This document shows positions 54,533 to 64,000 of a stretch of DNA of 64,000 nt, one piece after another. How positions within the stretch are numbered: the stretch's first letter is position 1; each line of letters begins with the position of its first letter. Source of the stretch: Neptuniibacter pectenicola (GTDB lineage Bacteria; Pseudomonadota; Gammaproteobacteria; Pseudomonadales; Balneatricaceae); assembly GCF_001597735.1 (NCBI RefSeq), contig NZ_LUTS01000007.1:1-64000 (forward strand). Reading direction: 5' to 3'. A program made the position numbers and the translations under genes. The notes under the pieces are model-generated. The model was not told the DNA's origin. It searched no databases and worked only from the letters and a program-made list of their open reading frames with translations.

Positions 54533-55441
54533 ATGAATTTACGTTCCCTCGATCTTAATCTACTCGTTGTGTTGCAAGTGCTGTTAGAGGAGCAACATGT
54601 CTCTAAAGCGGCTGACAAATTAGACATGAGCCAACCCGCAGTAAGTCGGGCGTTACAGCGGTTACGCCAGACACTCGCTGATCCTATTCTGGTGAGAACC
54701 GCTAAGGGTTATGACCTGAGTGCGCGCGCAGTCGCTATCCGTCCGCAGCTCAAGCAAGTGTTGCTGGATGTTGAAGGCATTATGCAACCTGAGCGTTTTG
54801 ACCCCAGTAAAGCGAAAGGGGTGTTGAAATTTACCGGCCTGGATTTAGAGCTTGTTCTACTGATGCCAGAGGTGGTGAGAGTCCTACGCCTTAAAGCACC
54901 CCATCTACGCATTGAAATCGTTCCTCAGCGGAGTGAGCATTTCGATCTTTTAGAGCAGGGGGAGGTGCACTTTTTAGCAACGGGCTTACAGCCGAAAACC
55001 GTACAAGATCAGTATCGGCGAATGGAGGTAATCACAACGAGCCATGTGTGCGTAATGGATAAAAATAATCCGCTAGCGAAAGGTATGAACCTTGATCAAT
55101 ACGTGTCTGCCTCCCATGGCTTAGTGTCGATTACCGGTAAGGGGCCGGGGGCGATAGATGTCATATTAGCGGATATGGGATACAAGCGTAACGTTATGCT
55201 GCGTTTAGCCAACTTTATGTCCGTTTCCGAGTTTTGTGCTAATTCTGACCTTATTTTCACCTTGCCAGAGATCATGGCCAAGCATTTAATGCGCAATGAT
55301 GCGTTAGTGATTAGACCGTTGCCTGATGGGCTTGCTACACCGGATGTTCGCTTTTATTTTTATTGGCATGAGCGCTTTCAACACGATCCCATGTGTTGCT
55401 GGGTACGTTCTGAACTTGAGGGATTACTGGCAAGCCTCTAA
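54533..55441 (+). CDS. LysR-family regulator
   Basis: A 302-residue regulator with a winged helix-turn-helix (about 4-65; NLLVVLQVLLEEQHVSKAAD, MSQPAVSRALQRLRQ) and a periplasmic-binding-protein-like effector domain (about 90-300). The NodD-like start MNLRSLDLNLL is typical. It is divergent from the cytochrome b561-yceI operon, a usual position for LysR control of the neighbour. The effector is unknown. Confidence 0.9.
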   Translation: MNLRSLDLNLLVVLQVLLEEQHVSKAADKLDMSQPAVSRALQRLRQTLADPILVRTAKGYDLSARAVAIRPQLKQVLLDVEGIMQPERFDPSKAKGVLKFTGLDLELVLLMPEVVRVLRLKAPHLRIEIVPQRSEHFDLLEQGEVHFLATGLQPKTVQDQYRRMEVITTSHVCVMDKNNPLAKGMNLDQYVSASHGLVSITGKGPGAIDVILADMGYKRNVMLRLANFMSVSEFCANSDLIFTLPEIMAKHLMRNDALVIRPLPDGLATPDVRFYFYWHERFQHDPMCCWVRSELEGLLASL

Positions 55442-55467
55442 GATAGCGCGTCTCCTTTACGGCATCA

Positions 55468-56694
55468 CTAAAGGTGGCTACCTTCCATCATGCGCATCGC
55501 CTCATTACTCCAGCGCAGTGATTCAAAATACGCTTCGGCATAGATCTTTTTCACGTCAGGCGGCAGGGCAAAGCTGGACTGGCCAATCATATAAAAATTG
55601 ACGGTTTGAAGCAGCTTACCTGCTTTTCCTTCGTAGCCTGAAATCGCCTTTACAATCTCCTCAGAGACTGAAAGTTGGTCGAGCAATGTACTTTGCTCTA
55701 CCTCTAACAGAGCATCAAGCATCGATAATACTCCGGTGATAAAGGCTAATTCAGGGTCGATACTTTCGGTTGCTTGTGCAATAAATTCACACATGCGCGC
55801 GGTAATCAGTATTTGTCGTATTAACTCGCTGGGTTTGTCATTGTTGCTAGATAGGGCTAAGAGCGTCGCCCATTTGTTGATCTCGTTTAAACCTAAGGCC
55901 ACGATGGCTTGGGTTAAATTCTCTATTTTTTGGGGTAAGTTGTATTGGGCAGAATTGACAATGCGTAATAATTTAAAGGTTAGCTGAGGGTCGCGACAGG
56001 TAATCTCAGACAGGGTTGCCGCGGTCACCTCATCATCTTGTAACGCTGCGAGTAAATGAATAACAATCGCTTGGTTAGAGGTTAATTTCTTGCCGTGGAT
56101 TTTAGTCGGTTGGGAGAGGAAGTTACCTTGGAATAGGCGGAAACCTAGCTTATAGCAGTTGTCATACTCATCATAACTGCCCACGTTTTCTGCTAAGGCC
56201 GTGACTTTAAAGCGTTGAATCTGCTTTAAATGGTCTGATATTTCAGACTGGCTGTGCTGGGTAATATCAACTCTGACAACATGGGCCAGTTCAAGTAGCG
56301 CGTTATAGTCAGGCGTGTATGTAAAGTCATCGATGACTAATCGATAGCCGGCATCGACATATTTTTTGAGTGAATTGAGCAGCTTAGGTGTAATGGTTTG
56401 GTTCGCTGGTATCTCAATAACTAAGTTGTGACGCGATAAGCTGGGCAAACTATCCGTGTTAATAAAACCCTCAGTGACGTTTAAGAAAGCTGGTAGCGCT
56501 TTTAGGGTGCCGCTGTCATAGATACTGGTGAAGTTATTAATCAGTACGTCACAGGCTTCTTGGTCGCCTTTAAGGAACTTAGTAACCTCATTACTCTCTT
56601 CGGATTGATACAGTAACTCATAGGCGACAACATTCAGGTTGCGGTCAAAAATAGGCTGGCGCGACAGGCCTAATTGGTTAAAGTGTTCATCCAT
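55468..56694 (-). CDS. EAL-HDOD protein (YuxH/CdgJ type), catalytically degenerate
   Basis: A 408-residue soluble protein with an N-terminal EAL-like domain (about 8-205) and a C-terminal HDOD domain (about 205-395). The EAL signature is ELL (in VAYELLYQ), the DDFGTG motif is VIDDFTYT and the EGVE motif is AENVGS, so phosphodiesterase activity is unlikely. In other bacteria such proteins (for example Vibrio CdgJ) influence motility and biofilm, probably through protein contacts. It is convergent with the LysR gene, with 26 bases between them. Confidence 0.92.
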   Translation of the reverse strand: MDEHFNQLGLSRQPIFDRNLNVVAYELLYQSEESNEVTKFLKGDQEACDVLINNFTSIYDSGTLKALPAFLNVTEGFINTDSLPSLSRHNLVIEIPANQTITPKLLNSLKKYVDAGYRLVIDDFTYTPDYNALLELAHVVRVDITQHSQSEISDHLKQIQRFKVTALAENVGSYDEYDNCYKLGFRLFQGNFLSQPTKIHGKKLTSNQAIVIHLLAALQDDEVTAATLSEITCRDPQLTFKLLRIVNSAQYNLPQKIENLTQAIVALGLNEINKWATLLALSSNNDKPSELIRQILITARMCEFIAQATESIDPELAFITGVLSMLDALLEVEQSTLLDQLSVSEEIVKAISGYEGKAGKLLQTVNFYMIGQSSFALPPDVKKIYAEAYFESLRWSNEAMRMMEGSHL

Positions 56695-56962
56695 GTTTCT
56701 TCACCTTTAATAATCCTAAGACGCTAATGGTTAAGTCAGTGTATGACCGCGAAGCGGTTGCTGCAATAATTGTTCGGTTTAAGCGCTAAAAATTAGATCA
56801 ATATCAGTTAATTACAGCAACGCTACTTCATTATAGTCCTATCTTTTTTGAACCGTTGTTCGGTATTGTTTTAATTATTTAATGGTTATTTATTTCATAA
56901 AGGCTGTAAGTTTTTGTGATTGAACTTTAGTATATGTGAAAGATCTTTTTGGGAGCCATCGC

Positions 56963-58198
56963 ATGCAAAACCATCCCTTACGCAATCAGATAACCCAAGA
57001 GGTCCATGCGCGGCCTTTTCAGCGTTTTAAATCTGATTTAGGTTTGCTGCATATTGCGGCGTCCTACGGTACTGGTGGTCAGCAGGCGTTGGGGGATGCT
57101 TTAAATCAGTTACTCACAAACATTGACGTCTCCCTACCCGAAACCGTTGATGGCTTTTTTTACGCGGAAAATGCGCATTACGGGGTGAGGTATGAGCCAC
57201 ATAATGAGTTTTATACCTTAACGCTTTACCAGTTAGACGCCGCCAGCGTGGATAAATTAACGGGGTTATGGGAAGCCTTACCGGGTGAGCTTTTGTGTGG
57301 TGTTAAGCTCTTCTATTCTGGCCCTCAGGTACAGCCCAACCTAAAAGACTTTTTTGCTACACATCAGGTGTCTGGTGCTGAAGTGATGGGGGGGGCAGCA
57401 AAAGTTTGGACCGATTTTTACCCTGACGATGACAAAGGGTTTGTCACAATCGTTGTACATAATAGTGCATTAAAAACGTTCCAAGCAGGACGTTTACTGC
57501 AACGCTTATGTGAGATCGAAACCTATCGTCATACAGCGTTACTTGCTTATCCTCTTGCGCAGGAGCTAATGCCCCAATTAACGGAGATGGATAAACAGCT
57601 CTCTACAATAACCCATGAGATCGCGCATAACGCCGATGCCCCAGCACTGCTTAAGCAATTAATGGCGTTAGCGGCTGATGTTGAGGCACTCTCTGCCGAG
57701 ACCGCTCATCGATTTTCCGCGTCCCAAGCCTATTTTGCCGTTGTTGATAGCCGCATTGCTGAGTTGCGTGAAGAGAGGATTGAAGGCTTACAAACCGTTG
57801 CGCAGTTTATGGAGCGTCGATTAGACCCTGCTAAGCGGACCTGCATCGCAGCGAATGACCGTTTAGAGCGTTTATCACGCCGTATTGCTCGTGCTACGGA
57901 GCTGATACGCTCACAAGTGGACCTTTCCATTGAACGTCAGAATCATCAGTTACTCGAAGGTTTAAATGATCGAGCAAGGCGCCAGTTACGGCTACAGGCG
58001 AAATTGGAAAGCTTTACCATTATTGTTGTGACCTATTACGCGTTTGACTTGTTAGAGCGCTCAATACGAAACACCGTTTCAGCGGATATATTACGGGATC
58101 AGGTGTTAATGGTGTTGAGCTTCTCGGTGCCGATTATTGCCGGTGTTATATGGTGGTATGTTCGCAAATTGTTAAAGCATTATGGGGATGACGACTAA
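56963..58198 (+). CDS. DUF3422 membrane protein
   Basis: A 411-residue protein of family DUF3422, function unknown. The opening LRNQITQEVHARPFQRFKSD is highly typical of the family. A long soluble region, with coiled-coil character at about 210-340, precedes two C-terminal membrane helices (about 346-366 and 378-402). The ATG at 56963 is chosen because GGGAG lies eight bases upstream; the GTG at 56936 would add nine residues. It is followed by the SRP RNA gene. Confidence 0.9.
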   Translation: MQNHPLRNQITQEVHARPFQRFKSDLGLLHIAASYGTGGQQALGDALNQLLTNIDVSLPETVDGFFYAENAHYGVRYEPHNEFYTLTLYQLDAASVDKLTGLWEALPGELLCGVKLFYSGPQVQPNLKDFFATHQVSGAEVMGGAAKVWTDFYPDDDKGFVTIVVHNSALKTFQAGRLLQRLCEIETYRHTALLAYPLAQELMPQLTEMDKQLSTITHEIAHNADAPALLKQLMALAADVEALSAETAHRFSASQAYFAVVDSRIAELREERIEGLQTVAQFMERRLDPAKRTCIAANDRLERLSRRIARATELIRSQVDLSIERQNHQLLEGLNDRARRQLRLQAKLESFTIIVVTYYAFDLLERSIRNTVSADILRDQVLMVLSFSVPIIAGVIWWYVRKLLKHYGDDD

Positions 58199-58270
58199 GT
58201 TGATCTTGCATAAATCGGTTGTGTTTATAAACAGAGAACGATTAAAAACAGCAACTTAAGCATATTGCAT

Positions 58271-58298
58271 TTGCATCTTGTTTTTTCACTGGTATACT
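58271..58298 (+). promoter_or_regulatory. Sigma-70 promoter of the SRP RNA gene
   Basis: TTGCAT (58271-58276) and TATACT (58293-58298) are separated by 16 bases and followed by GCGCGCC, a GC-rich discriminator of the kind found at growth-rate-regulated stable-RNA promoters. Transcription should start near 58305, giving a 5-prime leader of about 47 nucleotides that would be trimmed. Confidence 0.75.
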
Positions 58299-58351
58299 GC
58301 GCGCCTGTCTTACGGAAACGCCCTTAAGGCAAGGCTTACAGGCCACGCGAT

Positions 58352-58461
58352 GGTGGCCCTGTTGGTCCTTCCGCAATGATAAATCGTGAACCTGGTCAGG
58401 CCCGGAAGGGAGCAGCCACAGCGATGGATTCATGTGCCGGAATGTGGCTGGCGGGGTCACC
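58352..58461 (+). ncRNA. ffs: 4.5S signal recognition particle RNA
   Basis: The small bacterial SRP RNA, which binds Ffh and delivers nascent membrane proteins to FtsY. The conserved domain IV hairpin is present: GGTCAGGCCCGGAAGGGAGCAGCC (split here into GGTCAGGCCCGGAAGGGAG and CAGCC), with the GGAA-type tetraloop and the symmetric internal loop. The two ends GGTGGCCC and GGGTCACC pair with one G-U. The length of about 110 nucleotides is normal. It lies between DUF3422 and the first of two unknown tandem paralogs. No good T-run terminator is seen after it. Confidence 0.95.
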
Positions 58462-58632
58462 CCCAATCTCTGCCTGTTGACTGTCTCTTCTATCGTTTTA
58501 CCCTCTCTGTATGAAAACTTCTCATCTATCCTTTTTGTTTAGCGGTCTACACTGAATTTACTTGTCGTTTATTGTTTTTATTTGATGGCTGACCTGGTGC
58601 GAAAGCGCCTGTGAATGATGTGGAGTCTTGCT

Positions 58633-58971
58633 ATGTTGAAACTTGTTAAAGACTTTAGAAACTATCAATTTGTCTTTTATTGGATTGATGCAAGTCTTAA
58701 CAAAGTCAGTCCTCACCTTCCGACAAAACAATATGCGCAAGAGTGGTTGATCCACTATCACTTTGATATGTACTCAGGCAAAGAGCGCCGACGACGTATG
58801 GTCGATCGACGTTCAGGGCTACATAAAATGAATTTAAGCGGTGTTCAGATCTTTTTCTCTCAACGTAAGGCGTCGATTAAAGGCCGGCGGCGCTCAGATC
58901 GAGACATCGGGGTCGATTACGACTTATCTAAGAAGAAGCTAAAGAAATTGCACTCAGCGAAAACGGGGTAG
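58633..58971 (+). CDS. Tandem-paralog protein A of unknown family
   Basis: A 112-residue basic protein I cannot assign. It begins MLKLVKDFRNYQFVFYWID, then KVSPHLPTK, a highly basic segment KERRRRMVDRRSG, a second one KGRRRSDRD, and a Lys-rich helix at the end. No signal peptide or membrane helix is present. It is clearly homologous to the next gene: the order of LVKD, YWID, KVSP, DRR and a GRR block is shared. The ATG at 58633 has GGAG seven bases upstream. It lies shortly after the SRP RNA gene and may be read from a promoter in that region. Confidence 0.65.
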   Translation: MLKLVKDFRNYQFVFYWIDASLNKVSPHLPTKQYAQEWLIHYHFDMYSGKERRRRMVDRRSGLHKMNLSGVQIFFSQRKASIKGRRRSDRDIGVDYDLSKKKLKKLHSAKTG

Positions 58972-59039
58972 GTTGGATGACAGGTTGACCTTATGTAGCC
59001 CCATTTATGCTTTAAGTCGTGTGTCGAGGGTGTTGCTGC

Positions 59040-59396
59040 ATGGCAATGTTGCTCGAAGGGGATGTGTTGGATGCTGTGTTGAGATTGGTTAAAGATCTGA
59101 GTGTATCGGGTATCGTTTATTTTTGGATCGATAACGATTCGATGAAAGTGAGCCCAGATATTCCTACGTTGCTGCTTGCTGAAGAGTGGCGAACAGGTTT
59201 TCTATTTGCCGATTTTGATGGGGTAGAAAAGCGTCAATCACGGATTGACCGCCGAAAAGATAAACATCAACGCATAGATGTAGATGAGCAGCTGCTGTCA
59301 GATCGTAGTCATCCAGAGGGTAGGCGGTTAGCCGATCTGCCGGTCAAGGTTGATATAGATTTAGCGGCTGAAAAGCTAAAAGTTTATTACAGTTAG
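59040..59396 (+). CDS. Tandem-paralog protein B of unknown family
   Basis: A 118-residue protein homologous to the preceding gene product. Shared features in order are LRLVKDL, YFWIDND, MKVSPDIPT, the segment with EEW, RIDRRKD, EGRR and a final amphipathic helix DIDLAAEKLKVYYS. It is less basic and more acidic than its partner, so the two copies have diverged in charge. GAGGG lies nine bases before ATG 59040. A gap of 68 bases separates it from copy A. No known domain is recognised. Confidence 0.65.
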   Translation: MAMLLEGDVLDAVLRLVKDLSVSGIVYFWIDNDSMKVSPDIPTLLLAEEWRTGFLFADFDGVEKRQSRIDRRKDKHQRIDVDEQLLSDRSHPEGRRLADLPVKVDIDLAAEKLKVYYS

Positions 59397-59462
59397 CCGT
59401 TGCTTATTAAAAAAAGAAAAAGAGGGTGCAGAGGATTAATCATGCACCGTACTCTCCGCTAG

Positions 59463-59903
59463 TTACCAGCTTTTGTAAGGTAAAAATTTACCATTAAGCG
59501 TTAATAATACGCGATCCCCTTTGGGATCTTCGATTTTATCGACCTCCATGGAAAAATCGATAGCGCTCATAATGCCGTCACCAAACTTCTCTTGAATCAC
59601 CTCTTTGAGTGTTTCTCCGTAGACACCGACGACTTCATATAACCGGTAGATCAGCGGGTCGGTCGGCACTTGTTGGTCCCATACTTTTGTTGGGTAAGCT
59701 TCTAATGCGGTCGCGACTTCAGGGCTAAGTGCTAAATAGTCGACTATTTTTTTAGCGATTTCAGGTGGCGCGCTGTTCATACCAAGGCAGGCGGATGTTA
59801 GCCACACGGGGGAGACGCCTAGATCGGTGCCTATTTTCTCCCAGCTGAGTTTCTGCTCTATTTTGGCTGTGACGATTGCATCGGTCATTGCTAACTTATC
59901 CAT
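59463..59903 (-). CDS. cynS: Cyanate hydratase (cyanase)
   Basis: Cyanase converts cyanate and bicarbonate to ammonia and carbon dioxide. The 146-residue protein is close to the usual length and keeps the catalytic triad: Arg87 and Glu90 in YRLYEVVGVYG and Ser113 in GDGIMSAIDF. The C-terminal NGKFLPYKSW is also typical. No cynT carbonic anhydrase or cynR regulator is adjacent, so it is a stand-alone gene, probably used to remove cyanate or to gain nitrogen from it. It is convergent with the tandem-paralog pair. Confidence 0.96.
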   Translation of the reverse strand: MDKLAMTDAIVTAKIEQKLSWEKIGTDLGVSPVWLTSACLGMNSAPPEIAKKIVDYLALSPEVATALEAYPTKVWDQQVPTDPLIYRLYEVVGVYGETLKEVIQEKFGDGIMSAIDFSMEVDKIEDPKGDRVLLTLNGKFLPYKSW

Positions 59904-60180
59904 CTTTCATCTCCTCATAAGCGTAAATCATGGCGGCTTAGGCGTACGCCATAGAATGGAACGGTCCGTTATGTTTAACGGTCTGGCTGCACAATAATGG
60001 TGCTCTGTCCGTTAATGACCTCTCCACAAGCGCTAACTTACGTTAATTTATTTAGGGTCGAGTAGATGAAAGCAAAGCAGGTGCCAAGTGAGTGGCATCT
60101 AAGGATAAGATTTTTAAACCTCTTTTCGATATAGTGATCAACTCCTTACTGTTAAGACGGGCGATAGAGGTATGGTATCT

Positions 60181-60813
60181 ATGAGTAGGTCGTTAAAGTA
60201 TATCTGGATCGCCATATTTTTTGCCGTCCTTGTCTGGTCAGGCATTGAGCCTAAAGAACCGCTGACATGGTTTTTGGAAGTCTGTCCGGCGCTCATCGGC
60301 GTGGGGTTGCTGATGGCCACTTATCGCTCATTCCGGCTCACCCCGATTCTTTATATCTGTCTCTTAATTCACTGCATCATCCTCATGGTTGGAGGGCACT
60401 ACACTTATGCAGAGGTGCCGCTTTTTGATTGGATTCGTGATGGGTTGGGTAGTGAACGTAATAATTACGATAAGGTCGGTCATTTTGTTCAAGGCTTTGT
60501 ACCTGCCTTGTTAGCGCGGGAGATTTTGCTTAGAAAAGGGGTTGTAACGGCCCATAGTTGGTTGCGCTTTTTGGTTGTTTCTATCTGCTTGGCCTTTAGT
60601 GCTTTTTATGAGCTACTGGAGTGGTGGGTTGCCCTTGCTGTGGGGCAGGAGGCGGAGGCTTTCCTTGGAACCCAAGGCTATGTCTGGGATACCCAATCCG
60701 ATATGGGGTTTGCCCTATTGGGGGCGATCAGTTGCTTAGTGCTTTTATCTAAACGACATGACCGGCAGCTTTCTCGTTATCTACCCTCAGCCGAGGGCGG
60801 TCAGAAAGGTTGA
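60181..60813 (+). CDS. DUF2238 (YjdF-like) inner-membrane protein
   Basis: A 210-residue protein with about six membrane helices. Family features are GGHYTYAEVPLFDWIRDGLG, NYDKVGHFVQGFVPALLAREILLR and FYELLEWWVALAVGQEAEAFLGTQGYVWDTQSDM (the last read as three adjoining segments). DUF2238/YjdF proteins have no established biochemical role. ATG 60181 is preferred to the ATG nine bases upstream. It is divergent from cynS and convergent with a LysR gene, with only six bases between the stops. Confidence 0.88.
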   Translation: MSRSLKYIWIAIFFAVLVWSGIEPKEPLTWFLEVCPALIGVGLLMATYRSFRLTPILYICLLIHCIILMVGGHYTYAEVPLFDWIRDGLGSERNNYDKVGHFVQGFVPALLAREILLRKGVVTAHSWLRFLVVSICLAFSAFYELLEWWVALAVGQEAEAFLGTQGYVWDTQSDMGFALLGAISCLVLLSKRHDRQLSRYLPSAEGGQKG

Positions 60814-60819
60814 TCGGTG

Positions 60820-61692
60820 TTAAATCGCTAAGTGTGTCGACATATAATCGATAAGCATCCTGACCTTTGGCGACACATACCTATTTTGTGGGTATAAGGC
60901 CCATATACCTTCATCATCCGGTTGATAGTTTTGCAGCAGAGGGATGAGTGTATGGCTATCAAGGTGTTCCTGCACATAGTAATCGGGTAACTGTACTAGA
61001 CCTAACCCCTTTAGGGCTGCATCCACTAAGGCCGGCCCACTGTTAAAACTTAAACTGCCCCTAATCTTTATATTTTGTTCCTGCCCATTTTCCTGAAAGC
61101 GCCAATACTGAAGCGTGCCTTGTAAGCAATTATGCTGCTCTAATTCCGCCAGTAAGTGGGGCTCGCCATGATCAGATAGGTAGGTCGGTGAGGCGCAGAC
61201 AAAGAGGCGTCTTGAGGCGAGTCGTTTCGCCATCATGCTTGAGTCATCCAGCTTGCCCAGTCTGATTGCGAGGTCAAAACCGGAATCGACCAAATCTATT
61301 TTTTGATTGGTAAAAAGACACTCAATCTCTAGGTCGGGGTAAAGCAAGGAAAAGTCGTTAAGTACTGGGGCGATTTTACTTTCACCAAACGAGGTGGGGG
61401 CCGTTAAGCGCAGCCGTCCTTTTGGCGTGTTTTGCAGTTGTGTTAAAACTCGCTCAGCTTCATCAAGCCCATCTAATAGCTGACGACAGTGTTGGTAATA
61501 GATGCCTCCCGCTTCGGTGATAGATACTTTGCGTGTGGTTCTATAGAACAGCTTTGTCGATAGACGCTTTTCTAATGCACTGATCTGGCGACTCACTTGA
61601 GCCGTGGAGATACTCAGCTGCCGTGAGGCCGCAGTAAAGCTCTCGGTTTCTGCTACCGCAACAAATTCTGCAATACCCTCCCAACTGTACAT
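60820..61692 (-). CDS. LysR-family regulator, divergent from frmA
   Basis: A 290-residue regulator with the helix-turn-helix FVAVAETESFTAASRQLSIS, AQVSRQISALEKRL (about 10-60) and an effector domain (about 90-285) of the CrgA/PtrR-like subgroup. The start is the ATG at 61692; a longer form reaching 61809 would add 39 residues unlike the family. It is divergent from frmA with 128 bases between them and very likely controls the formaldehyde detoxification operon. Confidence 0.92.
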   Translation of the reverse strand: MYSWEGIAEFVAVAETESFTAASRQLSISTAQVSRQISALEKRLSTKLFYRTTRKVSITEAGGIYYQHCRQLLDGLDEAERVLTQLQNTPKGRLRLTAPTSFGESKIAPVLNDFSLLYPDLEIECLFTNQKIDLVDSGFDLAIRLGKLDDSSMMAKRLASRRLFVCASPTYLSDHGEPHLLAELEQHNCLQGTLQYWRFQENGQEQNIKIRGSLSFNSGPALVDAALKGLGLVQLPDYYVQEHLDSHTLIPLLQNYQPDDEGIWALYPQNRYVSPKVRMLIDYMSTHLAI

Positions 61693-61784
61693 TGCCGTCT
61701 CCGTTTCTGCTTTATTGTTACTATATAGTAAAAGATATTTATTAAAACTATGGATTATAACCTTGAGGTAATTAACTACAATGA

Positions 61785-62951
<1,167 letters not shown>

Positions 62952-62963
62952 GAGTCCGTCATG

Positions 62964-62990
62964 AAGAGGTTTTGTCGCAAAACCTCTTTT
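62964..62990 (+). terminator. Hairpin with short T-run between frmA and fghA
   Basis: A perfect 11-bp stem AAGAGGTTTTG / CAAAACCTCTT with a TCG loop is followed by TTTT. In a two-gene operon this probably acts as a partial terminator or RNA-stability element lowering fghA relative to frmA. Confidence 0.65.
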
Positions 62991-63015
62991 AGGCATCACG
63001 CTTTAAGGAGTCTCT

Positions 63016-63852
63016 ATGAGTATTGAAAATCTGAGTCAAAACAAATGCTTTGATGGTTGGTTAAAGCAATATAATCATCAATCATCGGCCTTAAACTGTA
63101 CGATGCGGTTTAGCATTTTCCTTCCCCCTCAGGTGAATGATGGTGCTAAAGTGCCAGTGATTTACTGGTTGTCAGGCTTAACCTGTACCGATGAAAATTT
63201 CACCCAAAAAGCGGGCGCTCAACGGGTTGCGGCTGAGCTTGGTGTTGCGATTGTTGCGCCCGATACTAGCCCTAGGGGTGAGGATGTGGCGGATGATGAG
63301 AATTATAATTTAGGCCAAGGGGCTGGCTTTTATCTTAATGCAACGGAGCCGCCTTGGAATACGCATTACCAGATGTATGATTACATCACGGAAGAGCTGC
63401 CAGCACTGATAGAAGCGATGTTCCCAGTGACGGATAAACGTTCGATTTGTGGTCACTCAATGGGGGGGCACGGTGCATTAACTATCGCGTTGAAAAACGT
63501 TGATAAGTATCAGTCTGTATCGGCCTTTAGCCCCATAACAAACCCTATGAAATGCCCTTGGGGTCAAAAAGCATTTACTGCTTATTTAGGCCGTAATACG
63601 GAGAGCTGGAAAGCATACGATAGTTGCGAACTGATGAAAGAGGCGAAGGCGACACTGCCTATGTTGATTGATCAGGGCACGTCGGATGATTTTTTAAAGG
63701 AGCAATTGAAGCCTGAAGCACTGTCTCAGGTTGCTGTGGACATGGGCTACCCATTAGAGCTGCGCTACCATAATGGCTATGATCACAGCTATTATTTTAT
63801 GGCCAGCTTTATTGAGGATCACCTCAAGTTTCACGCGAAATATTTAACCTAA
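63016..63852 (+). CDS. fghA: S-formylglutathione hydrolase
   Basis: Hydrolyses S-formylglutathione to formate and glutathione, completing glutathione-dependent formaldehyde removal. The 278-residue serine esterase has the nucleophile in [12 protein letters not shown], the [12 protein letters not shown] oxyanion region, the acid in [11 protein letters not shown] and the catalytic His in [10 protein letters not shown] (present as [10 protein letters not shown]). GGAG lies before the ATG. It is the second gene after frmA. Confidence 0.97.
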   Translation: MSIENLSQNKCFDGWLKQYNHQSSALNCTMRFSIFLPPQVNDGAKVPVIYWLSGLTCTDENFTQKAGAQRVAAELGVAIVAPDTSPRGEDVADDENYNLGQGAGFYLNATEPPWNTHYQMYDYITEELPALIEAMFPVTDKRSICGHSMGGHGALTIALKNVDKYQSVSAFSPITNPMKCPWGQKAFTAYLGRNTESWKAYDSCELMKEAKATLPMLIDQGTSDDFLKEQLKPEALSQVAVDMGYPLELRYHNGYDHSYYFMASFIEDHLKFHAKYLT

Positions 63853-63933
63853 ACGGTTTGAGAAAGGGTAGAGCGGCCACCGCTTTACCTTTACCTTTTT
63901 CTTCTGCATAGCTTCGTTTTATGGTCTCTGCTT

Positions 63934-64000
63934 TTAGTGTCGAGTGATCAGAAACAACCCCGCCCCCGCCATGATGGACCCTGCACCTCTATTCAGTCTT
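63934..64000 (-). CDS. C-terminal end of a LysE/RhtB-like exporter (partial)
   Basis: Only the last 21 codons and the stop are inside the window, read on the minus strand. The peptide includes RLNRGAGSIMAGAGLFL and a short TRH tail, matching the end of LysE/RhtB-family amino-acid exporters, where the last helix begins after a LNR motif. The rest lies beyond base 64000. It is convergent with fghA. Confidence 0.6.
   Translation of the reverse strand, partial: RLNRGAGSIMAGAGLFLITRH

Noticed and set aside
58633-59396. Possible PilZ domains in the tandem paralogs
   Set aside because: Arg clusters and an NLSG word superficially resemble RxxxR and D/NxSxxG, but the glycine is at the wrong position, spacing differs, and copy B lacks the second motif.

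Overview
The window looks like a contiguous piece of the chromosome of a marine gammaproteobacterium. The gene blocks purM-purN / DUF2066 / perM / hda, rapA, hrpB, tcdA, yfhM-type alpha-2-macroglobulin with pbpC, and moxR-DUF58-tgpA all point to Gammaproteobacteria. The many c-di-GMP, chemotaxis and TRAP-transport genes and the moderate GC suggest an Oceanospirillaceae-like lineage such as Neptunomonas or Amphritea. That placement is inference from gene content, not from a marker-gene comparison. No prophage, insertion sequence, CRISPR array, tRNA or rRNA gene was found; the only RNA gene I am sure of is the 4.5S SRP RNA.

Layout. 1-3.7 kb: an unknown membrane protein, then a diguanylate cyclase followed by an EAL phosphodiesterase. 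3.7-9.2 kb: DUF3108, purN and purM (minus), divergent from DUF2066, an AI-2E/PerM permease and hda. 9.4-11.7 kb: an unknown 122-residue protein, a pseudouridine synthase, a small zinc-ribbon-like protein and tcdA. 11.7-12.8 kb: a candidate small RNA and a monofunctional prephenate dehydratase (minus). 13.0-21.6 kb: a DctB-type kinase, a DctD-type sigma-54 activator, a sigma-54 promoter with two matching 23-bp upstream dyads, a TAXI-TRAP binding protein, its fused permease and an L-2-hydroxyglutarate oxidase. 21.6-28.6 kb: small Cys-rich protein, NlpC/P60 lipoprotein, rapA, hrpB and an unknown 100-residue protein. 28.7-34.8 kb: CBS protein, fold-III ornithine/lysine decarboxylase, a degenerate PAS-GGDEF protein, DUF2947, a long AT-rich gap, a LuxR-type solo, a Cys-rich mini-protein and a SlyD-like FKBP.

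35-40 kb: MoxR ATPase, DUF58, transglutaminase-like TgpA and a YgjP-like metallopeptidase. 40-44.6 kb: a chemoreceptor with a C-terminal sensor, a dual-receiver regulator with one dead receiver, a candidate small RNA, a TetR regulator and a small membrane protein. 44.8-52.1 kb: alpha-2-macroglobulin lipoprotein and PBP1C. 52.1-55.4 kb: a metallo-beta-lactamase-fold protein with a broken metal motif, YceI, cytochrome b561 and a LysR regulator. 55.5-59.4 kb: EAL-HDOD protein, DUF3422, SRP RNA and two tandem paralogs of an unrecognised family. 59.4-64 kb: cyanase, YjdF-like membrane protein, and a LysR regulator divergent from the glutathione-dependent formaldehyde detoxification pair frmA-fghA; the window ends inside a LysE/RhtB-like exporter.

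The most coherent candidate for a little-described system is the 13-21.6 kb module. A two-component system normally linked to C4-dicarboxylate DctPQM uptake appears wired by sigma-54 to a TAXI-type TRAP transporter and an L-2-hydroxyglutarate oxidase, suggesting induced uptake and oxidation of a C5 2-hydroxy acid. The second is the pair of unknown tandem paralogs immediately after the SRP RNA gene.
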